Part shown: piece after piece, positions 1-11,955 of the stretch | How the letters are laid out: each line of letters starts with the position of its first letter | Position numbering within the stretch: position 1 is the first letter of the stretch | Assembly: GCF_042242105.1 (NCBI RefSeq) | Contig: NC_092030.1 | Location: forward strand, 5,557,501 to 5,621,500 | Source: Pempheris klunzingeri | Lineage: Eukaryota; Chordata; Actinopteri; Acropomatiformes; Pempheridae | Direction: 5' to 3' | DNA: 64,000 nt | The notes under the pieces: generated by a model | The model's database searches: none | Told to the model about the DNA's origin: nothing | Seen by the model: the letters and a program-made list of their open reading frames with translations, nothing else | Position numbers and translations under genes: made by a program

Positions 1-2530
1 CATGTGATTCAAGCCCAAACTTGTGGTTACAGTTGGGCTTTCCAAGACAATGTTGGCTGTGCAAAAACAGTATGAATTCAGTATCAAGAAGGTGCATCTG
101 TGGTAGTTTATTACAGAAAGCCATTTCGTTGGTCTCACTCATCTCGCTGGGTTTGAAATGAGCAGCACAGTCCCAAAGAAGCAGATTCATTGAATTTTTG
201 CATGTTAAAAGAATATCTTTAGATCTTTTTTTTTAACTTCGACTACCAGTGACTGTCAGAGCTGTAAATAAATACCTTTGGAGACACGTTTTTAGGGGTT
301 TTTATGGACAATACCTGTTGGTTTTACATTACTGCCAGTTCTAATTGTGTTTTCGGTCTCCATTCGTGTCATTACAGTGTCGCAGAAACGTTTGGGATAA
401 TTCTTCATAGTAATCAAAACGTCTCCTTTAATTTTTGCCAGAGTTATCGTGGGGTACTGACTCAGTGAAGATTTTCCACATGAATCTCCTCTCATAAACT
501 ATGTTCTAAATCAACACTACAGCAGGCTTTTGAGTCACGAGTAATGCGCTGGGATCAAGCACGCAAAAAAAAACTGGTATCAACTTAATCGTGTTTTGCA
601 GATACTAATTTGCATCTACTTCAGTCTGCTTTAAGTATGTGTTTACTGCACCCATATATTTCAGGTGGTGTCAGTCAAGTCCTTGTCCTTCACAAAAATA
701 GTATATAAAATGACTTTCCTCTCAGCTGCCTCTCATGATGTAAACTTTATGGAAAATATTATATTTTGGGAAACTGCGCCCATCTGGCTCGATCAAACCA
801 GGAATAGAATGTGAAATGATAAATGGGGGAACGTAGGAGAATATTTCTCCCATTGTCTGTGAAATAATGACTCTGGTTTCAGTACAAAGTCAACAGTACA
901 AAAAGATTAAATCTATCTCTACATATTTCACCATTGTAAGTTTCTAGATGTGTCCATTTATGAAATAAAATAGTATCCACACCTTTGTTAAAAGCACTGA
1001 ATAGGTTCAAGGATGAAAGACTTTTAACCATGAACCACCAAAAGCGTATCCATCAATACTTTTGTGATTTTAAATAAGTTATTTTAACCCGTGGTATGCA
1101 ATGTTACAGTTACAACAGCTTTTTGAAGCAAAGTTTCCAGTTTTCCAGACAGTCACTGTTATACAGCAGTTTAAAGGGTTCAGACCTCTCCTGCAAAGGC
1201 TGTGACACCATTCTAGCCACATTCAGACTATAAATGCTAGAGGAAAAACATCAGACACGGGGGTATAAATGATTCAGTCAGACTTAACTTAGTATGTGGG
1301 GACTTGAACTGGTCGTGAGAAGTGACTGCTGCTGTGCTCAAGCTACCACAAACTTTCTGCCAGTTTCACATTTCTGATTGCAATAAAAGAAAGCCCCCGT
1401 AGAAGCGTCATTACTGACGGTTAAATGCATGACACAGTTCAGAGGATTGAGAGGAAATTTCGCACTCCCTAGCACGAGCTCAGAGCATTAATTTCTCATC
1501 CTCTCAAAGCTGCTGGAAGCCAGAAACACTTTCAGAATCATTAACTTGTGCTGTATTTCTTTACTGATCCTACCTGCCGCTCGGTCACTGGAAGCCGCTG
1601 CGCTACTTCCCTTTAAAAACACATCCTCGGTTTGCTCCACTGTGGTCCAACTTGTGCGTCACTTTGCTCCGTGCGCACCCGGGCTCTCTGTCTGGCCTTG
1701 TTCCTTTGTGGCGTTTCAAACTACCTGAAATATGAGCGCTTTCTTTGTAAAGAAAAAAAAAAAAAAACCCGCCGCCGGCAACAGGTGTTCATTTCACGTA
1801 CAGGTGACTGTGAAGCATCGGCGCACTTTGCTGCGTCCTCACTGATCTCCTGACAGTCCACCCCCTCCCCACCTCTCCCAACCACTCCCCTCCTCCTGTG
1901 GCTGTCTAATTGTTGTGTTCAAAAGGCTCAAACCACATTAAACACAGAAGTTAGATCCACAGCCCTGTACAGCCCTGTAGTGTCTAAGCCACCGCAGCTC
2001 TGATAGAACAGTTGGTTTGTGCAGGCAGAGCATGAAAAGGTGATTTTTGTTGTTTGGCCCCAAATCCCCCTGATGGCTTCCAGTTTGGTGGTAACCACAA
2101 GAGGGTGTGCTTTACCTGATGTTGGAGGCCAAGGAGGCCAAGTTCCACTTCTTGGATCTATGGATCAAAACAAATAAGTAAAGAAAAGAAAAGAGACTGC
2201 ATGACAGGTCAAACTTATTTGTGTGATTTGTTTGCTCTTCATGCTTGAATTCCTATATTATGTTCATGTTTTTAATAAAGAAATAATATTAGAAGGAAGT
2301 AGCTGCCGTGTGTGTTCACTTATGTGTCTTTCTATTTATTGTTTTTGGTTATGTGCGCGTCTCCAATGACTCCCTGCCGTATGTTTTCTTTATGTAATGG
2401 TTAATTAGCATAAAGACATTCTTAATATAAATGGTTTCATTCAGTGTATCACCCTCACGTCTCACTGGACTTTGCAGAGAATGAGCCTGGCTGCATGCAC
2501 AGTGACAGAATTACAGATTCAGATTTCTAC
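1..2530. other. Non-coding flank
   Basis: No exon, RNA gene or recognisable mobile element can be supported here. The sequence is AT-rich with poly-A/T runs. Open frames at 292-495 and 1546-1853 have no family resemblance and are treated as chance ORFs. A GC-richer stretch at about 1560-1900 is described separately. Confidence 0.6.
1560..1900 (-). promoter_or_regulatory. Possible promoter/first exon of a minus-strand neighbour
   Basis: This block is richer in GC and CpG than its surroundings (CCGCCGCCGG, GCGCACCCGGGC) and has a pyrimidine-rich tract at about 1855-1900. On the minus strand a donor-like GCAG|GTAGGA lies at 1574/1573. A non-coding first exon of a gene running leftward out of the window would fit. 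No coding sequence confirms it, so this is only a composition-based guess. Confidence 0.2.
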
Positions 2531-2536
2531 TTTAAT
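2531..2536 (-). terminator. tmem230: Candidate poly(A) signal of tmem230
   Basis: The minus strand reads ATTAAA, a common poly(A) signal variant, about 700 bp past the tmem230 stop codon. It is the first such hexamer found downstream of the stop. An AATAAA on the same strand (2335-2340) is an alternative. No transcript end is visible, so either is only a candidate. Confidence 0.35.
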
Positions 2537-3242
2537 TTCATTTTTTTTTTTTTTAATCAAGCAAATGTATGCAAAATACATCTTTCTTTGCTATTCAAAA
2601 GCAAATAAATAAGCACAAAAACAGCCATATACTTCTTACAGAAAGTAATACATTTCATTCAAAAATATACCGAACTTTGACAAAGTTATCAATCTTTGGA
2701 TAGTACAGCAAATATAATCAGTCAGGAGAGAGCTTTTCGTGGCCTTATGTGCTGCGGAGCCGTAGTGTATGGAGATACACTGAGAGCTGCTCAACTGTAC
2801 AAATAACACAAACACTCAGTTATCCAGGTCACGGACTTTCAAACAGTAGTAAGTTAAAGGCATCTGTGTAGTCGCCGACAATGTTTCACTACTCATCCTT
2901 TCTTAAATATGACATCGGCCAAACATTGCTGTAATGTTGCAGGCAATCGGCTGGTCTGACATCCTCTACTCATTAAGTGTTTGGACCAGTGCTAATAAAG
3001 TTGAATATATGAAGCCTTTGAGGCTCGTCAAGCTTTTGTATGAAGGTTAATATAACGCAGAATTATTCTAAAAAAACAGCAAAACTCCTGCATGGTGACT
3101 CCATTGGCAGAACAGTGATAAAGGTTTGCCTTCAGTTACTGCAAACATTCATGAACTCAAAGTAAACAGCAGGCTACAGCCTCAGGGTACACGCTGTGGC
3201 AAAAGGAGGGGATTCTCTGCCTATCAGTCGCTGTCGTTTGGC

Positions 3243-3383
3243 TCAGTCACCAAAATCTGGGATGTCATCATATGAGTAACCACGGTAACCTTTAGCGGCG
3301 TAGTAGGCTATCCTCAAATGGTAAAATCCAGGAAGGAAAACAAGTAGCCCTATGATGATGACAGGTATGGTGCGGTCTGGATG
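3243..3383 (-). CDS. tmem230: tmem230 last coding exon
   Basis: Encodes residues 75-120 and the TGA stop (3245-3243): [19 protein letters not shown], the second membrane span, then [14 protein letters not shown]. The acceptor is TTTCAG. The 3' UTR follows to about 2.5 kb. Confidence 0.95.
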   Translation of the reverse strand, partial: HPDRTIPVIIIGLLVFLPGFYHLRIAYYAAKGYRGYSYDDIPDFGD

Positions 3384-6300
3384 CTGAAAACATAACAAAG
3401 AACAGAAAATGTAGAGATTTCTTTGGAATGAGGGCTACACGAGCCGGAAAGCTTGAGAATTAGTGATCTACTTTAGGTGCGTGTCAGACCCAGCATTACT
3501 CAGAAAAATCATGAACTGAAATACTGCACTTGGTAATCAGGTGCTGGAAGAAGCATCACAGAGTCCTTAATGTTCTTTACCATACTTATATTCATCTTGC
3601 CCTCCGGCATGACATAAACATCCTCAGAATGAAAAGGGTGTGTAGGAGGCACACAGACATAATGCCTTCAAACGGCTGAGGTCTGGTTTCATGTAAATCA
3701 GCAGTCATTTCATATTCAGAGCAGCTAACCACCAAGAGGCACAAGCAGCCTCCACCAACGCCAAGAGAAGTGTTTATTCTCACCACCAGATGGCAGGCTT
3801 GTGCACCGAGTTACTGTATCCCTCTTACTGTTTTTTTTTTTTTTAAAAGAGGCACTGCTGCATAGGCCATGGCAATGGGCTTCACCTTATTGTAGCCGTA
3901 AGCATTTTAAACACTGGGTTTGTTTGTGCCATGGACATTTCTATAGAAATATATGTAAGGTACAATCTGAGGGAGAATTGATCCAAATGGCAAAAAACAT
4001 GAAGTTCATGTAAAATATGTTGAAATATGTGCTTCTGAAAAAAAAAAGTGTAAGATTCACTTACTGTTTGATTGTGAGGTTTCAACTGCATCTCATGGTC
4101 TTCATCAGCTGATTGAGGCTGCTACGTTGTCATGAAAATGGCTCAGTTGTCCTCACTTGACTGAGGTTCCATACTACAGACTACTATAGATATCTACACG
4201 AGAACTGAGCAAACCTCGTCTACTAATGAAGACCAGCTGATGCAGATGAAAGCTCTGGAAAAAAGCCAGTAGGTGGACCTTGTATTATTATTTCAACTGT
4301 GAGTCACCTCATTGTCTTTTCGTCATTGTTGGGAAATGACCCCTTGATTGTTCAAAATGTCTTTCTACAGTCTTCACTTAAGACGCTGACATAGTTCCAC
4401 AGTTTAACAGACAAACTGCCGCCTAATACACTTACATTCATTTCCTGGAGACTTACCCTAACCACACTCACTTACAGGACTTGTAAAGTCTTGACTGATT
4501 TTGAAATTTGTTTGCATCACATACACAAGGGGAAACTTCCCAGACGGTATCTGTAACCTCGAACATGCACACACTACAAGATTAGAAAATCATGGCGTAT
4601 CACACACTACAGGATGTCATTATGGTTATCATGCCAGAGGCGCTGTGATCTCACATGAGCTCATTTGGGAAGCAGACGTAAACAAAATGGAGGCTGACAT
4701 GGTGCAACCTGCTTTAATGATGCTTTACGGTGAGAAAAAACCAAAAGCAGAAGGCCGAACATATCTGGGTGAAAACACAGCTGGGGGGATACAGTCTAAA
4801 CTCATTAGGGCCGCCCTCATAACTTCACACAAGTTTGATATTTCTGATTTGAAGTCTGGATGATCACATCACTACTTTCCAAGCAGGACCACAGTAGCCA
4901 ATGACTGCAGCAGTAATATTAAACGTTCTAGCCTTCGCAGCTAACGTTAGCTAGCATGCAACTGTTGACAGATATTAAATTTGACAGTTAAAATTTCACC
5001 TCCAGTTCTCGCTGAAGAACAGAACACCATTTTTCACCCTGACTTGCTTGACCTTCTGCTTTAGTTTTTTTCTCACAGCAAAGCATCACTAAAGCAAGTT
5101 GCACCGTGCCTGTCTCCGTTTTGTTTACATCCGCTTCCCTGTGAAATAATTTGAGATGATAATCTTAATAATATCCTGTAGTGTGTGTTGCATCATTTAT
5201 TTCTAATCTTGTAGGGCATGCATGTGTGAGATCAGAAAGAGGAAACCAAAAAAACTATTAAATGACATTCTTTCAACCCAAAACTCCTTCAACTTCTTCC
5301 AACCTGGATCGCATTTTTCCATTATCTCTTCCTTGAACCTTGTGTAATTTAAGGTATTAGACATGCTATTTTAACTCGCGTGGGCAAATTGGCAAGTACA
5401 CTGCTCCAATATTCCAATACTGTCTTCATGTCAGATCAAATTTTCTGCAAAGACAATCTGCAGACTGGAAAAACATTAGCAGTGGCCTCCTACTGATAAT
5501 TACAAATACACCAGTAATATGAGCAGACTCGGTTATCTCTCACATGGAGTCATGAATTGAGGAAGTAGAGACCACAGCAGGGGATCCACCAGATTTGGCA
5601 TTCCAAGGTGTTAAATATCAAAATCATTAGTTTTATTGAAACACACACACACACACAAACCATCGTGGCCACGGAAAGCAAGAGTGCTGAGGAATATTGG
5701 CAGCAAGGCAATTATATCGTCAGGACAATTGTTCAATTACAGCTATTTAAAGACTATATTAACAGCAGGGTGAGTGTTTTAAACGCTGCTTGAGTTGCAA
5801 TTTTGGAGGCTGTGTTGGCTCTCTAGATGCAAGTCGAATGTCTCCTCTGGTAATGGATGAAATGTTTTCATACAATAGCACAAAGTGTCGGAAACTGTCA
5901 AGTACCGAAAAGTGGCACAGAGAGTCTGGTCAGATTAACTGTCTTGTTTACTTTTTCTTTGTTGAGATGGTTCCTGGTTATGTTCCAGCTTATGTTCAGA
6001 CAACGTTCCAATTTAACATTTAGTTTCTAACACTTCAACATTTAATAATTTATCATTGAAAATGTGTCAAACAAAGCATCAGAACTGAAATTCAGATATT
6101 ATCGGCAGGACTGATACAAATGATATCCAAACCTGGTTTCATTACATTTCATCCTAGATTTCATTTAATTGCTGAATACTTTTGAAGTTTGGACTGCAAT
6201 CTGTTATCAGCCTCAAAGGAATAGTTTTGGGAAATTCATTGACTCACATTCATTCCAACTATACGGACTCACTTGGACCCGAAACCCATCAATGTAATTT

Positions 6301-6894
6301 GCCATTTCACCAGAATTTAACACATGAATGAACTAAACTCACCTCAACCTTTATGGTTCCAGACAGAAGAAGAGCCCCGAAGATTATAAGCAAGGAGCCG
6401 ATCAAAAACAGGAATATTGCCAGTGCAATCGCCTTGTACGGGACCTTTGGCGGGCTTTTCTTGAACTGTAAATGGTTCAATTGTTGGACAAAATACAAGA
6501 CGTTTAGTTTCTCTGAAGTGTTTTTTAATGAATGTGTAGCGCAGCCACAGTGCGTTTTACCCTGGCAGACTCAAAACAGAAAGAAAATGTATCAGACTTT
6601 TGCAGGTGGCGTATCTTCACTGGTATAATCACAGAATGCACATTTCCAGGAAGTCATTCATGGGGACTTACCTCAAATTAATTACCTGTGGAAGTAAAAA
6701 GGTGATTTTTTACTAACCATGGGCTTCTGACAGTCCACACAGCAGTAAAAGACACCAAAGACAAAATTACCAAAGAAGAGGAACAAGTATCTCACCTGTA
6801 AGTCTATGTAACCGTCTTCATCAGCAGCCAGCCGTGAATACTTGACCTTGTTGGATGTTCCAGCAACTGACATATTGTTTCTAGATGTCTTCAT
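3243..6894 (-). CDS. tmem230: Transmembrane protein 230
   Basis: Three coding exons (6894-6796, 6465-6343, 3383-3243) join in phase 0 to give 120 aa, the same length as human TMEM230. The order is: a polar cytosolic N-terminus with the family motif [18 protein letters not shown], then [15 protein letters not shown] leading into TM1 (about residues 45-67), a short loop with HPDRTIP, TM2 (about 80-100), and the tail [14 protein letters not shown]. The family is a two-pass membrane protein of secretory, recycling and synaptic vesicles; human variants have been proposed in Parkinson disease. Start: ATG at 6894-6892; the exon continues upstream to an acceptor at 6908, so it carries a little 5' UTR. 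Every junction is GT/AG. The product is a clear family match. The 2.96 kb second intron carries a large inverted repeat. Which fish paralogue (a or b) this is cannot be told here. Confidence 0.95.
4551..5233. repeat. Large inverted repeat in tmem230 intron 2
   Basis: The left arm (about 4551-4776) and the reverse complement of the right arm (about 5029-5233) align along nearly their whole length. Shared blocks include CTACAAGATTAG, CACACTACAGGAT, GGAAGC(A/G)GA(C/T)GTAAACAAAA, GGTGCAAC(C/T)TGCTTTA and AAAGCAGAAGG. A spacer of about 250 bp separates the arms. This could be one long-armed foldback element or two copies of one transposon inserted head to head. A 120-aa ORF (4501-4863) crosses the left arm but matches no family I recognise. 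Confidence 0.8.
6343..6465 (-). CDS. tmem230: tmem230 coding exon 2
   Basis: Encodes residues 34-74 (123 bp, phase 0 to phase 0), from [16 protein letters not shown] through the first membrane span to GTIKVE. The acceptor is TTTACAG and the donor GAG|GTGAGT. Confidence 0.94.
6796..6894 (-). CDS. tmem230: tmem230 coding exon 1
   Basis: Encodes residues 1-33, the cytosolic N-terminus ending GYIDLQ. It ends CAG|GTGAGA at 6796/6795. The likely acceptor (AAACAG) puts the exon start at 6907, leaving 13 bases of 5' UTR before the ATG. Confidence 0.93.
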
Positions 6895-8464
6895 TGTGGC
6901 ATAAGAGCTGTTTGGAAAGAGAGATACAAAGAGGCAATCATCCATAATACCTCCACAGTAACCTTTGATTCCTGGCCCAATCTTACTTCTTAACTCTACT
7001 CTTTAATAATATATTGCTCATGGATTTTTAACACAAGGCCAAATACTTTCAGAAATGTGAGGTAAGTTAAGTTATACTGTAGCTACTATGGTATGAAGTA
7101 AAAAATCACTAATGCTAGACAGATTTATATCATCTGACAACATGAATGAATAATAGTTTTTAAGAGGGTACAGCACACTTTCTAAAAGGCCACCCAAGTG
7201 AAAATCACAGTGTGAGAGGCTAGTGAGCAGAAGATGTTTATCCCCTCGTTTCATTTCCACAATGTCACCGCTTTTTGAGAACACTGGCCAGTCAGCATCT
7301 GACATAACTTTCCAGTTAACATTTATTTTTCTTGTTTAAACGCGGGAAAAGGTCACTGACTGCCCCTACTAAAGATTATTCATTAGGGAGCACACTGTCT
7401 TAGTGGTTTGAGAAACTTATAACCTTGTTTTTCTGCAAAACCTGCCTTGAACGGGGACTGAAGGAAGCATTTGATTCTTATTAAGGAAATATTTTGTCAA
7501 TTATGTTAGTATTACTGAATTAGTTAGTATTATTAAGAGAAATTAGCATTAATCTTGTGTACTATTTTCATTTTACACTAATATTTCTTGTTTTTATTCC
7601 ACACAAGTCAGTCAGCATTAATAAAGAGCATTTACTCCATCACTATAAATCAGATTACACTGGTATCCACGCACAAAGAGAAGTGTGACTATGCATGTGA
7701 TGTGATCTTCCTCCAGGCCTAAGTTCTGTTTATGTTGGAGTTTTTGGCTCTATGCATTTGTGTACTTGAGGCCCCCCACGGGAGACCAAATTCCATGAAT
7801 AAAAACTGTTGTTCCTGCTTGAACAGAGTATGGAGGAGCTTTCAGAAACATTCTGTTATTTTGCTAGCAGCTGTCACATCAACTCACCACACAGTCTGTG
7901 TGATGAGGAAAGCTCCAGGTTATAGTTGTTGTGAAGTTGCAGCATTCACTGCAGCAAGGGAATTCTGTGGATTTAGCAAAAATGGAAGAAAGTGTTTTGC
8001 GAAACCATTTCTGGAATCCCCTATATTATCTGAGGAAAGCATATGCAGCTTTGAGTGCACGCCGAAAATACATATATTAGGGAGCATTTATTAGTGTTCA
8101 TCTGGCTTGGTTTCAGAGGGAGAGAGAGTATCTTTAGTGCAAATATCTTTTGACAAGACAGTTTTGAGGATTTTGTAGCATTTGCTTTTACTGTTCACAA
8201 TATATCAAAATAAAGCTACTGTGAGCAGATGGGAGACAAATTACAGGAAAAAAAAACATCATAAAGTGTCACAGAAGCGTTTCAGTGCTCCTTCTCACAG
8301 ATTATCCAAATTTCTTAAACTCTGCTGCAGGGATTAACATCTTTCTTGTAAAAAAAAAAAAAAAGATATTCCCTATTTTGTTGTCAGTGATTGTGGAGGA
8401 CAGTGCTGTCTAACAGTATCTTAGTATCTCAGTATCTTTTGTACTTTTCAATCTGTACTTTTTG

Positions 8465-8635
8465 TTTTAAAAAGGGACAGACTATTTAATTTAATTGTAT
8501 TTTATTGTGTCTAAGTTTCTGTTCAATTTTGTATTTCAATATTTTGTATTGTTGTGACTTGACCTCTGTACCGCACTCTGGCACAACAATTTCCTCCGGG
8601 ACAAATAAAGTCATTCTTATTCTTATTCTTCCATA
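8465..8635 (+). mobile_element. 3' tail of a non-LTR retrotransposon or SINE
   Basis: The stretch ends CTGGCACAACAATTTCCTCC, GGGACAAATAAAGT, then a short repeated tail of CATTCTTATTCTTATTCTT. This is the usual form of teleost LINE/SINE 3' ends (CAATTTCC..GGGA..AATAAAGT followed by a simple repeat). No coding part is recognisable upstream, so the copy is 5'-truncated. Confidence 0.6.
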
Positions 8636-9540
8636 GGTGTCAGTTTGCCGTGCAATCTGGTGCCTGTGAAGGCCACAGCATCTGATTCACATCAATTCCA
8701 TATTCACTAACCCGTTCGGTGAGCCCTCGTGCCGTGTCTGGAAGCATTTGGGTTCCACAGGTTTCTCCACTTATTTATTCAGGTTTTTCCTTCAATTTGC
8801 CATCTGTCCTGTGTTGTACTTTATCATTGTGTGTTTTAAGGACTAATGCTTTAACAGTTCAACTATAAAATCATTTATCAGTGTTGAAACAAGTAATATA
8901 CAAAACAGGGCTCTAGTATTCCTACACTAGAAGTATACCCTGGCAGGTATTAAACTTGATTCATAGGTTCTGTATGTGACAGGTGTTCATACTCATATGG
9001 TAGCTCAGCTTGTCAGTTAGCCACTGCAGCTTCTGTGAATAGCATGTATGATTTGTTAGCATACTGTGCCTTTATCATTCTAGTGGAAATACATGGATTT
9101 AACATGAACTTTTAGAACTTTTATAGAACTGTTTCCACGTCCTCTTGTGAAGTTGTGTACTATAACACATACACGAAAAGCTGAGGGAGCTGAAGAGTTT
9201 TGTATCACCTCATGAACTAAGTCTGCTATTAATGGATCTGAATCACTGTTCAGTGCGGCTTATGGCAACGACAACAACAAAGTAGCTTCTGTGCATTGAT
9301 AACATGAAGTAGCTAAAGTTTCTGCACAGCAAACGGGTAAAAAATGATTGTCTTCACTGCGGGGTGAAATGCTAAGTTAACCTGCTTTGGTTATCAATGC
9401 CTAATGAACACTAGCACACCAACACAGAGTTAGTTAATTAGCTGCAGCTTTAGCCTCTTAGAAGTTACGTAAGCTAAGGTGGCGTGACACGCACGCACCT
9501 ATCTACTTTTAAAACTGGTTTCTTCTCGCTCCTCTCTTAC

Positions 9541-9671
9541 CTTCACTTGGGGCACAACAAACACCGTGAGTGTTGTCATTTAGCGCAGGTTGCTCCTCTA
9601 CGTTGCCACATCAACATTCATGGAGGGAAATATACGTCAACTTCCTTATTTTCAAGTATTGCGCATGCGCA
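9541..9671 (-). promoter_or_regulatory. tmem230: Probable tmem230 promoter and non-coding first exon
   Basis: TGCGCATGCGCA at 9660-9671 is a perfect palindrome and a textbook NRF-1 site, typical of housekeeping promoters. Downstream on the minus strand a strong donor, AAG|GTAAGAG, lies at 9541/9540. A leader exon of about 100 bases between them would splice to the acceptor at 6908 just ahead of the tmem230 ATG. The fit is inferred from sequence only; the exact start site is unknown. Confidence 0.5.
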
Positions 9672-9932
9672 CTTCTCCTCTTCCATGTCCTGTCCCAGTT
9701 GACAGGCCTCATGTTGTTGTCCTTCCACATCCTGGCTCAGTTTAGCTGAAGTCACACTAGCAATCCTACAGTGTGGAAAGATCCACTTACAAGTAAAAAA
9801 AAAAAAAAATCTCCTTTAAGCACACAGAGGTTGTATTAGCTTAATGTATTTAAATGATCAAAAATAAAATTTGAATAGCCTCTTTCACTAATATATTGTT
9901 ATTGCATTATTGGAGTATTTTATTGTTATTCT

Positions 9933-10009
9933 CCTTCTACTTCTACTTCTACTACTACTACTATTATTATTATTATTATTACTATTACTATTGTTATTAT
10001 TATTATCAT

Positions 10010-10046
<37 letters not shown>
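9933..10046. repeat. Compound trinucleotide microsatellite with mirror arms
   Basis: A pyrimidine-rich run (CTT/CTA, then ACT and ATT units) is followed by a TTA/TTG section and about twelve AGT units (10011-10046). ACT and AGT are reverse complements, so the two ends can pair as a long hairpin. The in-frame leucine/valine ORF through it (9910-10101) is low-complexity, not a gene. Confidence 0.9.
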
Positions 10047-11649
10047 TAATCTAGTAGAAGTATGGATAGTGAAATCTGTAACTATTGTTCATGTATTGTA
10101 ATACATATAGGCTAAGTCTCAATCAGCAACATGTGTATTAATAGCTGTAAAGTATAGTTCAATTGTAAATTTCAATAAAATTGTAACCCTTATATGCTAT
10201 ATATAAGAATATATCCTTATATACTTCAGTACAGTAATTGAGCACATATACTCACCTAACACCACCAAATTATGAGTAGTTATTAAATACTTTTCAAAAC
10301 TACAAGGATACCAAAGACAAAAGTAGTCCTTACCTCCTCTCCTTAGTCTTTAAAGACTCTTGCTGAATGTGTTTTGGAAAGCACAGTTTCTTAATTTTCT
10401 TTCTTTTTGTAAGACCCTGATCATAAGCGTAGGTGTCACATAATATACTAGCTTTTTGTGCATTTTTGTCATCAAGATCTTTTAAAAAAGCCCCCAAATA
10501 TGTGCCGACTTTTAAGATACACAAAGGTAAGTGAAAGCATCAAACATCTTCACCCTCCGTTGAAAATTCCAGACATGCAGTCCTCAAAAAAACACACCAT
10601 CCTCAGGGCTACTTTTCTTTTTGTTATATTCCCATAATACTCTTCTTTATTTGTAGCCTCATATGAGTACTTTTACTGTAAACTCTCTGTAATCACATTC
10701 CAGTGAATTTACTGATTGACTCTATGGTTGTTTGGTTAAGCGTACAAAAAGGAAATTAAACTGCAATTTCAGAGAAAGACCCTTCAGTTTGGGCTTTTTG
10801 CCTGTCATGACAGTCAGTCACATAATTACTGTTAAACTGATATGGATATTTGAAGGCTGAAAAAAATGCTGTTGCTAAGAGCTGTCTCTTTACTTTTATT
10901 CAGTATTTGCACCAGATCTATATTCTTTGTATGGTGACAACTCAGTTTGTGCAATGAAAGGATGGCAGATCCACACAAACTCTTTTGTGTTTTTAAGCCC
11001 TTTGAAATGAGATACACTGCTGCCTTTAAGAACCTATTTAAACTTTGATCTGTATGGAACACCCACCATCTTATAGTAATCTACTTTTTTCATGATTTGT
11101 GAATACCAGCATGGAGGTATTTCATTATGTGACTTTTACTATATTATCTGGTCCATGGAGCAACAATCTTTACTTGAAATTGGTTTCTTTTAGTGTGTCA
11201 ACCTCTTGTACCAAGTGAGAGGCACTCAGCTTTGCAGATACAGACATGGTACTGTAAACATTAATCAGTCTCATTTAGAGAATTGAAGAAAAACATATTT
11301 GCTGAGGAAAAATATTACTAACGACTGCTTCACTGGTAAATTATTCTTAACAGCATTTGCAGACTACCAATAGCATTCGCTACCGTCCTCCAGGCAGCAT
11401 TTCTTCTATCAGTGGGAGTCAGAATCAGATAGGAAGAGGAAGAGAGTTCACACAGTTCAGTTGACAGACAATCCATATAGCTGCATCCAAAACTAGCTCG
11501 GGTTATTTGTTGTGTGCTAATGTTGATTTACAGTATATTGTTAATTAGGTAATCATTTACAATGTTTGAATATAATAATGAGACCAAAGGTCTGCACACA
11601 TTCTGCTACCTCTCTGAGTCTTTGGTGTTACTGTGAGCTCAATACTGTG

Positions 11650-11955
11650 GACCAAATTTTGTGACAATCCATTTAATATCAACTTCATGGTGGTCGAAGT
11701 CGAAAGGATTCATCTTCTGGGCACAATGTCTGAATATATGAAAATTCCACAGCAAACCATCCAAAAGCTACATATAAACATTAGATATTTCAGTGAAAAA
11801 CTAAATTGTCAACCTGCTGCTGGCACTACAGGATCGGCAGAGTTTTGGGGCCTCATCCTCTGGAGACCATGAATTTCATTGTTATCCAACTGACACGCTG
11901 ACGCTGTCATCCATAGAGCCATGCTGTTGATAGGGCTAAAAATAATAATAATAAG
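11650..11955 (+). repeat. Teleost dispersed repeat, family A, decayed
   Basis: Contains the family signatures GACAATCCATTTAATA, GGATTCATCTTCTGGGCACA, CCTCATCCTCTGGAGACCAT, ATATTTCAGT and CATAGAGCCATGCTG, ending in a GGGCTAAAAATAATAAT tail. The same blocks recur in other copies listed here. I recognise it as a common teleost repeat but cannot name the class. Confidence 0.55.

Noticed and set aside
4501..4863. 120-aa ORF crossing the left arm of the inverted repeat
   Set aside because: It could be a transposase remnant, but no motif is clear enough to assign one.
7732..8094. 120-aa ORF upstream of tmem230
   Set aside because: Plus-strand frame inside the tmem230 leader intron with no homology signal.
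9910..10101. ORF of poly-leucine and poly-valine
   Set aside because: It is the translation of a trinucleotide microsatellite, with no non-repetitive coding sequence.
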